DNA from: an uncultured Eubacteriales bacterium
Lineage (GTDB): Bacteria > Bacillota > Clostridia > Monoglobales > UMGS1388
Direction of reading: 5' to 3'
DNA: 22,830 bases
Assembly: GCA_900551345.1 (NCBI GenBank)
Contig: URVP01000006.1
Coordinates: 1-22,830 of the forward strand
Shown here: piece by piece, positions 1 to 7,521 of the stretch
How positions within the stretch are numbered: position 1 is the stretch's first letter
Layout of the letters: the number at the start of each line of letters is the position of its first letter
Notes under the pieces: model-generated
The model's database searches: none
What the model was told of the DNA's origin: nothing
The model's input: the letters and a program-made list of their open reading frames with translations, nothing else
Made by a program: the position numbers and the translations under genes

Positions 1-1
1 T

Positions 2-184
2 AACGCAACATCGCCTGAAGATATATCTCGTATATGCGGAATGTCTGCGGAAGCGGCAGGGTATCGTGCACAGCGGCTTGCAAGCCTGGATGAGCGGGAT
101 AAATTTAATACGAGTAAGCTTGAGCAGCGTGCTGCAAAAAACTTTGAGGAATTTATAAAAAATAACAAACTGCCTAACGGATAA
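2..184 (+). CDS. ImmA/IrrE-family metallopeptidase, C-terminal fragment (5' end outside window)
   Basis: An open frame enters from the left edge and stops at TAA 182-184, giving 60 residues. It contains a SPEDISRICGMSAEAAGYR segment followed by an RL..LDER stretch and a hydrophilic FEEFIKNN tail. This resembles the C-terminal part of Clostridia ImmA/IrrE-type (DUF955) proteins, where a helix-turn-helix-like 'is the cell's resident sequence recognised' segment and an acidic tail follow the zinc HExxH peptidase core. The HExxH motif would lie upstream of the window, so catalytic competence cannot be judged. Relatives often cleave repressors of mobile elements. The assignment rests only on sequence resemblance of the tail. 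The next gene starts 64 bases downstream on the same strand. Confidence 0.55.
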   Translation, partial: NATSPEDISRICGMSAEAAGYRAQRLASLDERDKFNTSKLEQRAAKNFEEFIKNNKLPNG

Positions 185-248
185 GATGTACGAGCTGTAA
201 GGTCACATGGCAAAGTTAAAAAAATAGTTTTGAAAGGGGGCGGCCTGT

Positions 249-722
249 ATGAAAAAAAGTGTCAGCTTGAGTGATGTATATCCATTAATGCGTGAAGTTG
301 TAGAAAACGGCGGAGAATTCAGCTTTGTTTCAAAGGGTACAAGTATGCTCCCCATGCTTCGTGATAATAAAGACACGATTGTACTTACAAAGGCACAGCT
401 TCCTTTAAAAAAATATGATGTTCCGTTGTATCGACGCAGTGACGGTGCATTTGTGCTTCATCGCGTTGTAGGCTTTGATAAAAACGGTGGGTATATTATG
501 TGCGGTGACAATCAGTTTTTTAAGGAATACGGAATAACAGACGAAAATATTGTGGCTGTTCTTAAGGCATACATAAAAGACGGAAAAAGAATTGAGTGCA
601 GCGACGAGGAATATCTTGACTATGTACGCACACATTGCAGAAAAAAGGCGTTTATTAAGTGTTACCGTCATGTCCGTTATAAAGTGGGTTCCTTTTTAAG
701 AAAAATAGGCATTAAAGAATAA
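249..722 (+). CDS. S24/S26-family (signal peptidase I-like) protein
   Basis: A 157-residue protein with the S26 serine signature GTSMLPML (candidate nucleophile Ser32), then VLHRVVG with His71, then MCGDNQ with the conserved GDN at 86-88. In bacterial signal peptidase I the general base is a lysine. In the archaeal/eukaryotic and SipW type it is a histidine at the LHRV position, so a Ser/His dyad is the likelier reading here. No hydrophobic N-terminal anchor is visible and the C-terminus (about 130-157) is very basic (CRKK, KCYRHVRYK), so membrane attachment, if any, may be electrostatic. The ATG is preceded by a purine-rich AAAGGGGG site. It is 26 bases upstream of mntP and probably co-transcribed with it. 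Related Clostridia proteins are annotated only as S24/S26 peptidase and the substrate is unknown. Confidence 0.8.
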   Translation: MKKSVSLSDVYPLMREVVENGGEFSFVSKGTSMLPMLRDNKDTIVLTKAQLPLKKYDVPLYRRSDGAFVLHRVVGFDKNGGYIMCGDNQFFKEYGITDENIVAVLKAYIKDGKRIECSDEEYLDYVRTHCRKKAFIKCYRHVRYKVGSFLRKIGIKE

Positions 723-748
723 ATTTTGCATCGGAAGGATTGTAAAAA

Positions 749-1309
749 ATGGATTTTATAACATTGTTTGCTACTGCCGCAGGTCTTTCAATGGACGCTT
801 TTGCGGTATCTGTGTGCAAAGGGCTTGCTATGCCGAAACTGTCCTACAAAAAAGCTGTTATTGTAGGACTGTGGTTCGGCTTTTTTCAGGCTCTTATGCC
901 GTTTATCGGCTACACTTTAGGCATGCGTTTTGAACATTTTATCGACAGTTACGCAGACTGGATTGCCTTTATACTGCTTGCTGCAATAGGCGGCAATATG
1001 ATAAAGGAAGGCTTTGACGGAGATGAAGAATCGGTTGATGACTCGGTAGGATTTAAAAACATGCTGGTGCTGGCAGTTGCCACAAGCATTGATGCTCTTG
1101 CCGTAGGAGTCAGCTTTGCCTGTATTAAACTGGACAATATATTTTCAAGCGTTGTACTTATCGGTATCGTTACATTTTTGTTTTCGGCTGTTGGCGTTAA
1201 AATCGGTAATACCTTTGGGTCAAGATACAAAAGCAAAGCGGAAATTGCCGGCGGAATTATACTTATTTTGATTGCTTTTAAAATAATTATAGAGCATTAT
1301 ATGGGTTAA
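749..1309 (+). CDS. mntP: Manganese efflux pump MntP
   Basis: A 186-residue polytopic membrane protein of the MntP (DUF204) family, which exports Mn2+ and protects against manganese excess. The family's internal duplication is clear: SMDAFAVS (14-21, Asp16) in the first helix and SIDALAVG (113-120, Asp115) in the second half, each placing a conserved acidic residue in a membrane helix for metal binding. About six hydrophobic segments are visible, with an acidic loop (GDEESVDD, 91-98) between the repeats. Length matches the family norm (about 185-190). The ATG follows a GGAAGG site and lies 26 bases after the S24/S26 gene. No Mn riboswitch (yybP-ykoY type) is evident in the short gap, so any metal control must act elsewhere. 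It converges with the sirtuin gene. Confidence 0.93.
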   Translation: MDFITLFATAAGLSMDAFAVSVCKGLAMPKLSYKKAVIVGLWFGFFQALMPFIGYTLGMRFEHFIDSYADWIAFILLAAIGGNMIKEGFDGDEESVDDSVGFKNMLVLAVATSIDALAVGVSFACIKLDNIFSSVVLIGIVTFLFSAVGVKIGNTFGSRYKSKAEIAGGIILILIAFKIIIEHYMG

Positions 1310-1348
1310 TAATTCAATGTTTCGGTCGTTTTTGAAGCATTGATTATT
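1308..1348. repeat. Imperfect inverted repeat between convergent mntP and sirtuin genes (possible weak terminator)
   Basis: AATAATTCAATG (1308-1319) and CATTGATTATT (1338-1348) can pair, with one bulged T and an 18-base loop. It sits in the 48-base gap between two converging genes, where a bidirectional terminator would be expected. The stem is AT-rich and lacks a clean T run on either side, so function is uncertain. Confidence 0.3.
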
Positions 1349-1357
1349 ATACTTGTG

Positions 1358-2071
1358 CTATGCTTTAATGCTGCCAAGTATCTTCCCTGCACTGTCGTGT
1401 ATAACCATGCTTGCAAGATTATCCATAGGGGTTTTGTCCCGGTTTATAAGTATCATATTGTTTCCTCTGAAGTATTGTATCATTCCTGCCGCAGGATAAA
1501 CGGTAAGAGATGTTCCGGCTACAATGAGCGTATCGGCATTAGATATACTTTTTATTGCATTTTCAACAGTTGCACCGTCAAGGGGTTCTTCATACAGTAC
1601 TACATCAGGCTTGATTGTTCCGCCGCAGGAACATTTTGGTATACCGTCAGAGCGGAGGATATAATCGGCATCGTAAAATTTGCCGCATGAAAGACAGTAA
1701 TTGCGGTGTACCGAGCCGTGCAGTTCATATACTTTTTGACTGCCTGCCGCTTGATGCAGTCCGTCTATGTTTTGCGTTACCACCGCATTCAGTTTGCCCG
1801 CTTTTTCAAGCTCTGCTATTTTATAATGTGCAGCATTGGGCTTAGCACCCGGACATAGCATTTTATCCCTGTAAAATCTGTAAAACTCAGCCGTGTGATT
1901 TATGAAAAATGTATGACTTAAAATGGTTTCGGGCGGGTAGTCGTATTTTTCGTTGTACAGACCGTCAGCGGAGCGGAAATCCTTAAGTCCTGATTCCGTG
2001 CTGACTCCGGCACCTCCGAAAAATACAATTCGGCTGCTGTTATCTATAATTTTTTGTAGCTTTTCTGTCAT
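1358..2071 (-). CDS. cobB: NAD-dependent protein deacylase, sirtuin (Sir2/CobB family)
   Basis: A 237-residue sirtuin that removes acyl groups from protein lysines using NAD+, releasing nicotinamide and O-acyl-ADP-ribose. Visible motifs in order: GGAGVSTESGLKDFR (19-33, NAD-binding), TQNIDGLH (99-106), the catalytic ELHGS with His118, zinc cysteines C126/C129 and C147/C149 (CSCGG, so the second pair is CxC), KPDVVLY (154-160), and GTSLTVYPAAG (186-196). The open frame extends 98 codons further upstream, but ATG 2071 is chosen because a GGAAGGA site precedes it and homologues start here. The rejected extension is low-complexity AT-rich coding that overlaps the atp promoter. It is transcribed divergently from the ATP synthase operon across a shared 151-base region. 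Substrates are not evident; metabolic enzymes such as acetyl-CoA synthetase are typical family targets. Confidence 0.93.
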   Translation of the reverse strand: MTEKLQKIIDNSSRIVFFGGAGVSTESGLKDFRSADGLYNEKYDYPPETILSHTFFINHTAEFYRFYRDKMLCPGAKPNAAHYKIAELEKAGKLNAVVTQNIDGLHQAAGSQKVYELHGSVHRNYCLSCGKFYDADYILRSDGIPKCSCGGTIKPDVVLYEEPLDGATVENAIKSISNADTLIVAGTSLTVYPAAGMIQYFRGNNMILINRDKTPMDNLASMVIHDSAGKILGSIKA

Positions 2072-2150
2072 TTTGTTTCCTTCCTTTCCGTTTTGTTTAT
2101 AATAATTGATATAATGCAAATGTTTTATCGTTAAAAATATATTATTAATA

Positions 2151-2179
2151 TTGACATAACAATATTTGGAAGTTATAAT
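2151..2179 (+). promoter_or_regulatory. Consensus sigma-A promoter of the ATP synthase operon
   Basis: TTGACA at 2151-2156, a 17-base spacer, then TATAAT at 2174-2179: a perfect consensus promoter about 44 bases before atpZ. The expected transcript start is near 2186, giving a short leader that contains the GGAGGAG ribosome binding site at about 2210-2216. Confidence 0.85.
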
Positions 2180-2222
2180 TATATAATGTGTAGTTTTGTG
2201 TTTTATAATGGAGGAGTAAGAT

Positions 2223-2471
2223 ATGTTTTTTGAAAGAAACACAAAAATCATAACTGCTCTTACTGCCGTAACACAAGCGTCTTTATGTATGATTGTGCCT
2301 ATCGCTCTTTGTATGGGAATTGGAAAATGGCTTATAGATAAGGCGTCTTTTCCCGATTTTACCATGGTGGCAGCGATAGTGCTTGGAGTTTTGAGCGGCT
2401 TTTATAGTATGTTTAAGTATATTATACAGCTGATAAAGCTGAATGACAATAACAAAAGCGGCAAAAAATAG
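2223..2471 (+). CDS. atpZ: AtpZ/AtpI-family small membrane protein (ATP synthase gene 1)
   Basis: An 82-residue protein with two hydrophobic helices (about 13-36 and 46-64) and a basic C-terminal tail (NNKSGKK), the layout of AtpZ, the small accessory protein encoded first in many Firmicute F-ATP synthase operons. The family is linked to assembly or stabilisation of the c-ring and, in Bacillus, to Mg2+ supply together with AtpI. GFYSMFKYI near the end matches the usual G...G...Y pattern of the second helix. The ATG follows a strong GGAGGAG site and is the first gene after the consensus promoter. The identification depends strongly on operon position, since the sequence itself is short and variable. 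Confidence 0.8.
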   Translation: MFFERNTKIITALTAVTQASLCMIVPIALCMGIGKWLIDKASFPDFTMVAAIVLGVLSGFYSMFKYIIQLIKLNDNNKSGKK

Positions 2472-2502
2472 TATTGATTTTTCTTTTATGAGGAGTATAC
2501 AA

Positions 2503-2889
2503 ATGTTTCCGGCAGATTTAAAAAAAGAAATTATTATTATGATAATCGGAGCAGCCATTCTTTGCGTTATAATGTACGGTGCTTTTGCTGCTTTCGGTCA
2601 TTATGGTTTGGATGTTGTTTTGGGTACGATTTTGGGGTATATTGTTTGTACGGGTAACTATCTTCTCCTTGCCGTTACCGTTCAAAAGGCGGTTGACACA
2701 CAGGATAAAAAGCGTGCAAATGTGTTGCTTTCCGTATCACATACCGTTAGGTTCATACTTATCATTGTTATAGAAATTATAGCTTTTAAGCTTCCGGGAA
2801 TTAATGGTATTGCCGCGGTTATTCCGCTGCTGTTTCCAAGAATAGTTCTCCTGTTTGCCCCCAAGATTGGCACTTTGGGCGGCAAATAA
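2503..2889 (+). CDS. atpI: ATP synthase subunit I (AtpI)
   Basis: A 128-residue protein with about four transmembrane segments (roughly 9-32, 35-60, 77-97, 98-117), matching the ATP synthase I family that assists c-ring assembly or cation supply and lies just upstream of atpB. The family-typical GTILGYIVCTGNYLLLA segment (41-57) and the PLLFPRIVL stretch (107-115) are visible. The frame is open from 2443, but ATG 2503 is chosen because AGGAG at 2491-2495 precedes it by seven bases. The next upstream ATG, 2488, lacks a site and 2443 would overlap atpZ. The gap after atpZ is 31 bases. The family evolves fast, so operon context carries part of the weight. Confidence 0.82.
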   Translation: MFPADLKKEIIIMIIGAAILCVIMYGAFAAFGHYGLDVVLGTILGYIVCTGNYLLLAVTVQKAVDTQDKKRANVLLSVSHTVRFILIIVIEIIAFKLPGINGIAAVIPLLFPRIVLLFAPKIGTLGGK

Positions 2890-2921
2890 GCGATACATTA
2901 GACAGAAAGGCGGCTTTGCAT

Positions 2922-3665
2922 ATGGATATAGATGTTCACGGTCCTAAAGTCATTTTTGAGATAGGTCCCGTGCAGATAACCGAAACCATTGTTAATATGT
3001 GGATTATTATGGCTGTAATAACCCTTGTTTGTATATGGCTTACTCACGGTCTTAAAGTTAAGCCCACCAGTAAAAAACAGATTGTTGCTGAAAAGCTGGT
3101 AGGTATGATTTATTCAATGGTTGAGACCACCATGGGTAAAAAATGTTTAGGATATGCACCGTATATCGGTACGCTTTTTACTTTATCGGCTATAGGAAGT
3201 CTTTCAAGTCTTGTGGGACTTCGCCCTTATACGGCAGATCTCAGTGTTACACTGGGTTGGGCGCTTGTAACCTTTATGCTTGTATATATTAGCAACATTA
3301 AGCATAACGGCGTGCTTGGTTTCCTTAAAGGCTTTATTGAGCCTGTGCCGGTTATGCTGCCGCTCAACATTGTCAGCGAGATTGCAAATCCTATCTCTCT
3401 GTCGTTCCGTCATTTCGGAAATATTGCTGCCGGAACAGTTATTACCGCACTTGTTTACGGTGCACTTGCTGCATTAAGTTCGGTTGTACTGCAGTTTATT
3501 CCTGTAGCTTTTATAAATTCAATACCCATTTTCCAGCTGGGACTGCCGGCTGTACTATCAATATATTTCGATTTGTTCACCAGCTTTTTGCAGGCATATA
3601 TAATCTGTATGCTTACGATGGTGTTCATCTCGGGAACTTTGCCCGAAACAGGGGATAATAATTAA
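2922..3665 (+). CDS. atpB: F0F1 ATP synthase subunit a (F0 stator ion channel)
   Basis: Subunit a of the membrane F0 sector forms the two ion half-channels next to the c-ring. The protein is 247 residues from ATG 2922. The essential arginine lies in ISLSFRHFGN (Arg163), equivalent to E. coli aR210, followed by AAGTVI. Other family marks are LRPYTADLSVTLGWAL (about 100-115), the amphipathic PLNIVSEIANP region before the arginine, and IYFDLFTSFLQAYI near the C-terminus (214-227). Five to six hydrophobic segments are apparent. A TTG at 2916 is two codons upstream in frame; ATG 2922 is preferred because AAAGGCGG lies 8 bases before it. It sits between atpI and atpE as usual in bacteria. Confidence 0.95.
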   Translation: MDIDVHGPKVIFEIGPVQITETIVNMWIIMAVITLVCIWLTHGLKVKPTSKKQIVAEKLVGMIYSMVETTMGKKCLGYAPYIGTLFTLSAIGSLSSLVGLRPYTADLSVTLGWALVTFMLVYISNIKHNGVLGFLKGFIEPVPVMLPLNIVSEIANPISLSFRHFGNIAAGTVITALVYGALAALSSVVLQFIPVAFINSIPIFQLGLPAVLSIYFDLFTSFLQAYIICMLTMVFISGTLPETGDNN

Positions 3666-3695
3666 AATCAGATATAAAAACGGAGGTAATTTATT

Positions 3696-3950
3696 ATGGA
3701 TATGACAGAAGCTATCGTAAAAGCAGCACAAGCTGTCGGTGCAGGTCTTGCAATGATCGCGGGTATCGGCCCCGGTATAGGTCAGGGTATAGCTGCCGGT
3801 AAAGCGGCAGAAGCAGTGGGCAGACAGCCCGAAGCAAGAAGCGAAATCGTTTCTACCATGCTTTTGGGTTGTGCGGTTGCAGAGTCAACGGGTATCTACG
3901 GTTTGGTAGTTGCTCTTATTCTTATTTTCGCTAAGCCTTTCGGCGTGTGA
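3696..3950 (+). CDS. atpE: F0F1 ATP synthase subunit c, sodium-type signature
   Basis: An 84-residue hairpin of two membrane helices joined by the polar RQPEA loop (43-47), the ring-forming rotor subunit. The ion carboxylate is Glu63. The complete sodium-site pattern known from Ilyobacter and Acetobacterium rings is present: Gln30 in helix 1 (GIGQG) and Val61, Glu63, Ser64, Thr65 and Tyr68 in AVAESTGIY of helix 2. The glycine-rich helix-packing stretch GIGPGIGQGIAAG (23-35) is intact. Proton rings usually lack the Gln/Ser/Tyr set, so Na+ coupling is the best inference, though not proof. The ATG follows GGAGG at 3682-3686. No N-terminal signal segment is present. Confidence 0.96.
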   Translation: MDMTEAIVKAAQAVGAGLAMIAGIGPGIGQGIAAGKAAEAVGRQPEARSEIVSTMLLGCAVAESTGIYGLVVALILIFAKPFGV

Positions 3951-4003
3951 TTAAATAAAGCGGCAAGTGCCAAAAACCTATTTATCAGAGGAGAAAGGTT
4001 AAA

Positions 4004-4510
4004 ATGGAGAAGTATCTTAACTTCGTAACAATAGATGTATGGACAATGATTTTCACTTGGGGAAATCTTATCATACTCTTATGCCTGATGAAAAAATTTC
4101 TCTTTAAGCCTGTTCAAAATATTATAGAAAAGCGTCAGCAGGAAATCAACGAAATGTACGAAAACGCTGAAAAGGCGGCTAAGCAGGCAAACGAGATGAA
4201 ACAGGCTTACGAAAAAAGTCTTGCAAAAGCCAAGTCGGAAGCAGGCGAAATCGTTAAAAATGCAACGCAGGCTGCTCATAGAACAGAGGAGCAGATTATT
4301 TCCGATGCGCAAAACAGAGCCGAAGCTATGATAAGCAAAGCTCAGGCGCAGATAGAGGCTGACCGCATTAAGACAATAGAGGCGGTTAAGGGCGACATAT
4401 CCGGCATGGCAGTGGATATTGCTTCTAAGGTTATTGAGAAGGATATTAACGAAGACGACCATCGCAAGCTGATTGATGAATTTATTAATGAATTGGGTGA
4501 CGCATCATGA
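4004..4510 (+). CDS. atpF: F0F1 ATP synthase subunit b (peripheral stalk)
   Basis: A 168-residue b subunit: one N-terminal membrane helix (about 12-33, with WTMIFTWGNLIILLCLM) followed by a long, highly charged, alanine-rich helix (about 36-150) suited to a dimeric coiled coil that forms the stator stalk between subunit a and delta. KKFLFKPVQNIIEKRQQEI (30-48) is the typical membrane-exit sequence. The ATG follows GAGGAGAAAGG. The last codons overlap the start of atpH in an ATGA arrangement (4507-4510), indicating translational coupling. The 53-base gap after atpE is longer than other gaps in the operon, consistent with separate ribosome loading for the highly needed c subunit. Confidence 0.95.
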   Translation: MEKYLNFVTIDVWTMIFTWGNLIILLCLMKKFLFKPVQNIIEKRQQEINEMYENAEKAAKQANEMKQAYEKSLAKAKSEAGEIVKNATQAAHRTEEQIISDAQNRAEAMISKAQAQIEADRIKTIEAVKGDISGMAVDIASKVIEKDINEDDHRKLIDEFINELGDAS

Positions 4511-5034
4511 GAGATTTTTGCACCGATTATGCAAATGCTTTGTTCTGCGTTGCCGAAGAGGAAAACGCCGAAAAAACTTATCTTGATCAGCTTTCCGTTA
4601 TACGCAGCGTGATTAAAGAAAACGATGATTTTATTAAACTGCTTGACTGCCCTGCAATAGGCAAGGAGGAGCGCCTTTCCGTTGCGGAGGAGTGCTTTGC
4701 CGGTGCAGAGCATGGTATTATTAGTTTTATAAAACTGCTTACAGAGAAAAGAAGAGCCTTTTGCCTGAAGAAATGTATTGACATTTTTGAAAGGCTTTAT
4801 GACGATAAAAATAATATCGAGCGTGCTGTGTGCATTACAGCGGTGCCTCTTTCTTTGCAGCAAAATGAGCAGCTTGCAGGCAAGCTTGAAAAAATCACGG
4901 GCAAAAGCATTATTCTTACCAATCAAGTAAATCCCCACATAATGGGTGGAGTTCTTCTTCGCCTTAAAAACAGGGAAATTAACGGCAGCGTTGCTTTGCG
5001 TCTTAAGGAGATTGAAAAGGCAATCAGAATTTAA
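4507..5034 (+). CDS. atpH: F0F1 ATP synthase subunit delta
   Basis: A 175-residue delta subunit that caps the F1 head and joins it to the b stalk. The N-terminal helical domain (about 1-105, starting RDFCTDYANALF) and the C-terminal segment with the family-typical VNPHIMGGVLLRLKNREINGSV (about 141-162) are both present. The ATG overlaps the atpF stop by four bases. Length is normal for the family (about 175-180). It lies 15 bases before atpA. Confidence 0.94.
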   Translation: MRDFCTDYANALFCVAEEENAEKTYLDQLSVIRSVIKENDDFIKLLDCPAIGKEERLSVAEECFAGAEHGIISFIKLLTEKRRAFCLKKCIDIFERLYDDKNNIERAVCITAVPLSLQQNEQLAGKLEKITGKSIILTNQVNPHIMGGVLLRLKNREINGSVALRLKEIEKAIRI

Positions 5035-5049
5035 AAGGACTGGTGTAAA

Positions 5050-6564
5050 ATGCAGCTTAAATCTGAGGACATAAGCAAAATAATTAAAGACAGAATAAAA
5101 AATTATGAAAATAAAATAAAGCAGGACGAAACAGGCTATGTAATATATATCGGCGACGGTATAGCAAGAGTTTCGGGACTTGATAACTGTATGTCAAATG
5201 AGCTTTTGCTTTTCAGCAACGGACAGTACGGTATGGCGCTTAATCTTGAAGAGAGTTTTGTAAGTGCCGTTATGTTGGGAAGCGAAGAGGGCATTCGTGA
5301 GGGCGATACGGTTAAAAGAACGGGTAATGTTGTTTCCGTTCCCGTAGGTGACTCTCTTATAGGACGAGTTGTAAACGCTCTCGGTCAGCCTATTGACGGT
5401 AAAGGAGCTATCGATTCACAGCAGATGCGCCCCATCGAAAAAAACGCTCCCGGAATTATCGAAAGAAAGTCTGTCAGCGTTCCTTTGCAAACCGGTATTA
5501 AGGCTATCGACTCAATGATTCCCATAGGCAGGGGTCAGAGAGAACTTATTATAGGCGACAGACAAACGGGTAAAACCGTTATTGCAACCGATACAATTAT
5601 AAACCAAAGAGGCAAGGATGTAATATGCATCTATGTTGCCATTGGACAAAAGCGTTCAACCGTAGCACAGCTGGTTGAAAATCTTACTCAAAACGGTGCA
5701 ATGGATTATACCATTGTTGTGTCGGCTACTGCTTCCGAAATGGCGCCCCTTCAGTACATCGCTCCCTATTCGGGCTGTGCAATGGGCGAGTATTTTATGG
5801 AACAGGGTAAGGATGTTCTTATCATTTATGACGACCTTTCAAAGCATGCTGTTGCATACAGAGCTTTGTCCCTGCTTATACGCCGTCCCCCGGGACGAGA
5901 GGCGTATCCCGGCGATGTTTTCTATCTTCATTCAAGACTTCTTGAAAGAGCGGCAAACATTGCTCCCGAATACGGCGGAGGATCTCTTACGGCACTGCCC
6001 ATAATTGAAACACAGGCAGGCGATGTTTCCGCATATATTCCCACCAATGTTATTTCCATTACCGACGGACAGATATTCCTCGAAACAGAGCTGTTCCACA
6101 GCGGTAACAGACCTGCGGTAAATCCCGGTATATCCGTTTCGAGAGTTGGCGGTAATGCCCAGATAAAAGCCATGAAGAAGGTTGCGGGTTCACTAAAACT
6201 TATTTATTCCCAGTATCGTGAACTTCGTGCTTTTGCTCAGTTTGGCAGTGACCTGGACAGCGATACCAAACAGCAGCTTGAGAGAGGAGAAAGAATTGTT
6301 GAGGTTCTTAAACAGGACAGAAACTCTCCCGTTGATATTGCACATCAGGTTGCAATAATATATGCTGTTGTTAACAATATGCTTTCGGATATTCCTACAG
6401 AAAGCGTTTCTTCTTTTGAAAAAGCGCTGTTTGAATACATGAACGGCAATTACAGCGATGTTCTTGAAAGAATAAGAACAACAGGTGACTACAACAGCGA
6501 AATAGAAGCGTCGCTTACAAAAGCAATAGAAGAGTGCAAGGCTCAGTTCCTTGCAGCAGAATAA
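5050..6564 (+). CDS. atpA: F0F1 ATP synthase subunit alpha
   Basis: A 504-residue alpha subunit forming, with beta, the F1 hexamer that binds nucleotides. Domains in order: N-terminal beta barrel (about 25-95), nucleotide-binding domain with Walker A GDRQTGKT (169-176) and a Walker B region VLIIYDD (256-262), then the C-terminal helical bundle. The family signature PAVNPGISVSRVGG (355-368) contains the catalytic arginine finger Arg365 that reaches into the beta site. RRPPGREAYPGD (278-289) is also typical. The ATG is 15 bases after atpH. The very strong conservation makes this one of the safest calls in the window. Confidence 0.98.
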   Translation: MQLKSEDISKIIKDRIKNYENKIKQDETGYVIYIGDGIARVSGLDNCMSNELLLFSNGQYGMALNLEESFVSAVMLGSEEGIREGDTVKRTGNVVSVPVGDSLIGRVVNALGQPIDGKGAIDSQQMRPIEKNAPGIIERKSVSVPLQTGIKAIDSMIPIGRGQRELIIGDRQTGKTVIATDTIINQRGKDVICIYVAIGQKRSTVAQLVENLTQNGAMDYTIVVSATASEMAPLQYIAPYSGCAMGEYFMEQGKDVLIIYDDLSKHAVAYRALSLLIRRPPGREAYPGDVFYLHSRLLERAANIAPEYGGGSLTALPIIETQAGDVSAYIPTNVISITDGQIFLETELFHSGNRPAVNPGISVSRVGGNAQIKAMKKVAGSLKLIYSQYRELRAFAQFGSDLDSDTKQQLERGERIVEVLKQDRNSPVDIAHQVAIIYAVVNNMLSDIPTESVSSFEKALFEYMNGNYSDVLERIRTTGDYNSEIEASLTKAIEECKAQFLAAE

Positions 6565-6594
6565 TCAGTTTATATCAAAAGAGGTAGGCAAAAT

Positions 6595-7455
6595 ATGGCT
6601 GCATCTTCCATGAAGGATATAAAAAACAGAATAAAAAGTGTTGAAAACACCATGCAGATTACAAAAGCTATGGAGCTGGTAGCGGCTTCCAAGCTTCGTC
6701 ACGCAAGGGAAAGCGTAGACCGTACACGCCCCTATTTTGAATTTTTGCAAAGTGCGATTTCAGATATAGAGGCAACAATGGGCGATGTAAAAATCGCTTA
6801 TTCAAAAAAGCGTGAATGTAAAAAGGTTTGTATAATTGTTATGGCAGGTGACAGAGGACTTGCCGGAGGATTTAACAACAATCTTTTCAAACTGGCACAG
6901 GAGAATATCACCAGCCAATATAAAGGCTGTGAGATAAGCGTGTTCCCCATCGGCAGAAAAGCTGCTGAGTATTTCGGAAAAATGGATGTAAAGCTTATAT
7001 CCCAAATGTACACATCTGCTCAGGATGTGGATCTTCCCGATTGTCACGACATAGGCAAAATCCTTTGTTCTGCTTTTATTAACGGTGAATTTGACCGAGT
7101 GGATTTATACTACACAAAGTTTTGCTCCATGCTTTCTCAGGTTCCCGTTTTAGAGTCGGTTCTTCCTCTTGAAAGTAATCCGTCCGCAAAAAAGAGCAGA
7201 TCTCTTGCTGTGTACGAGCCGGGAGCGGAAGCAGTGCTTGGCAGTATAGTTCCACAGTATGTAACGGGTATGATTTACGGAGCACTTTGCGAAACCCAGG
7301 CTTCCGAGCATGCCGCAAGGCGTATGGCTATGGATGCTGCAACAAAAAATGCAGGGGAAATGATTGACGATTTATCTCTTAAATATAACCGTGCACGGCA
7401 GACGGCAATTACTCAGGAGATTACAGAGATTGTTTCAGGTGCCGAGGCATTATAG
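6595..7455 (+). CDS. atpG: F0F1 ATP synthase subunit gamma (central rotor shaft)
   Basis: A 286-residue gamma subunit, the rotating shaft inside the alpha/beta hexamer. The N-terminal helix shows the typical MKDIKNRIKSVENTMQITKA (6-25) and the C-terminal helix ends in YNRARQTAITQEITEIVSGA, the pair that forms the coiled coil. The central Rossmann-like domain includes DRGLAGGFNNN (85-95). The start at ATG 6595 follows GAGGT at about 6581. A second ATG at codon 6 exists, but the first has the better ribosome binding site spacing. A 66-base AT-rich gap separates it from atpD. Confidence 0.97.
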   Translation: MAASSMKDIKNRIKSVENTMQITKAMELVAASKLRHARESVDRTRPYFEFLQSAISDIEATMGDVKIAYSKKRECKKVCIIVMAGDRGLAGGFNNNLFKLAQENITSQYKGCEISVFPIGRKAAEYFGKMDVKLISQMYTSAQDVDLPDCHDIGKILCSAFINGEFDRVDLYYTKFCSMLSQVPVLESVLPLESNPSAKKSRSLAVYEPGAEAVLGSIVPQYVTGMIYGALCETQASEHAARRMAMDAATKNAGEMIDDLSLKYNRARQTAITQEITEIVSGAEAL

Positions 7456-7521
7456 AGAAAAACTCTGAAATATACTTTATCCTTTTATATTATACATCTA
7501 TTTGAAAAGGAGATAATTCCA

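Noticed and set aside
722..748. Possible manganese riboswitch before mntP
   Set aside because: The gap is only 26 bases and has no stem-loop structure of that type.
1340..1690. 116-codon plus-strand frame opposite the sirtuin gene
   Set aside because: Antisense shadow of conserved sirtuin codons, with no ribosome site.
2072..2365. 98-codon N-terminal extension of the sirtuin frame
   Set aside because: It is AT-rich, covers the atp promoter and the start of atpZ, and has no relation to sirtuins; ATG 2071 has a good ribosome site and matches homologue starts.
2916..2921. TTG start two codons before the atpB ATG
   Set aside because: Possible, but ATG 2922 has better spacing to AAAGGCGG and a stronger codon.
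4342..4938. 198-codon minus-strand frame across atpF and atpH
   Set aside because: It lies opposite two certain genes, has no ribosome site and an unnatural composition; a shadow frame.
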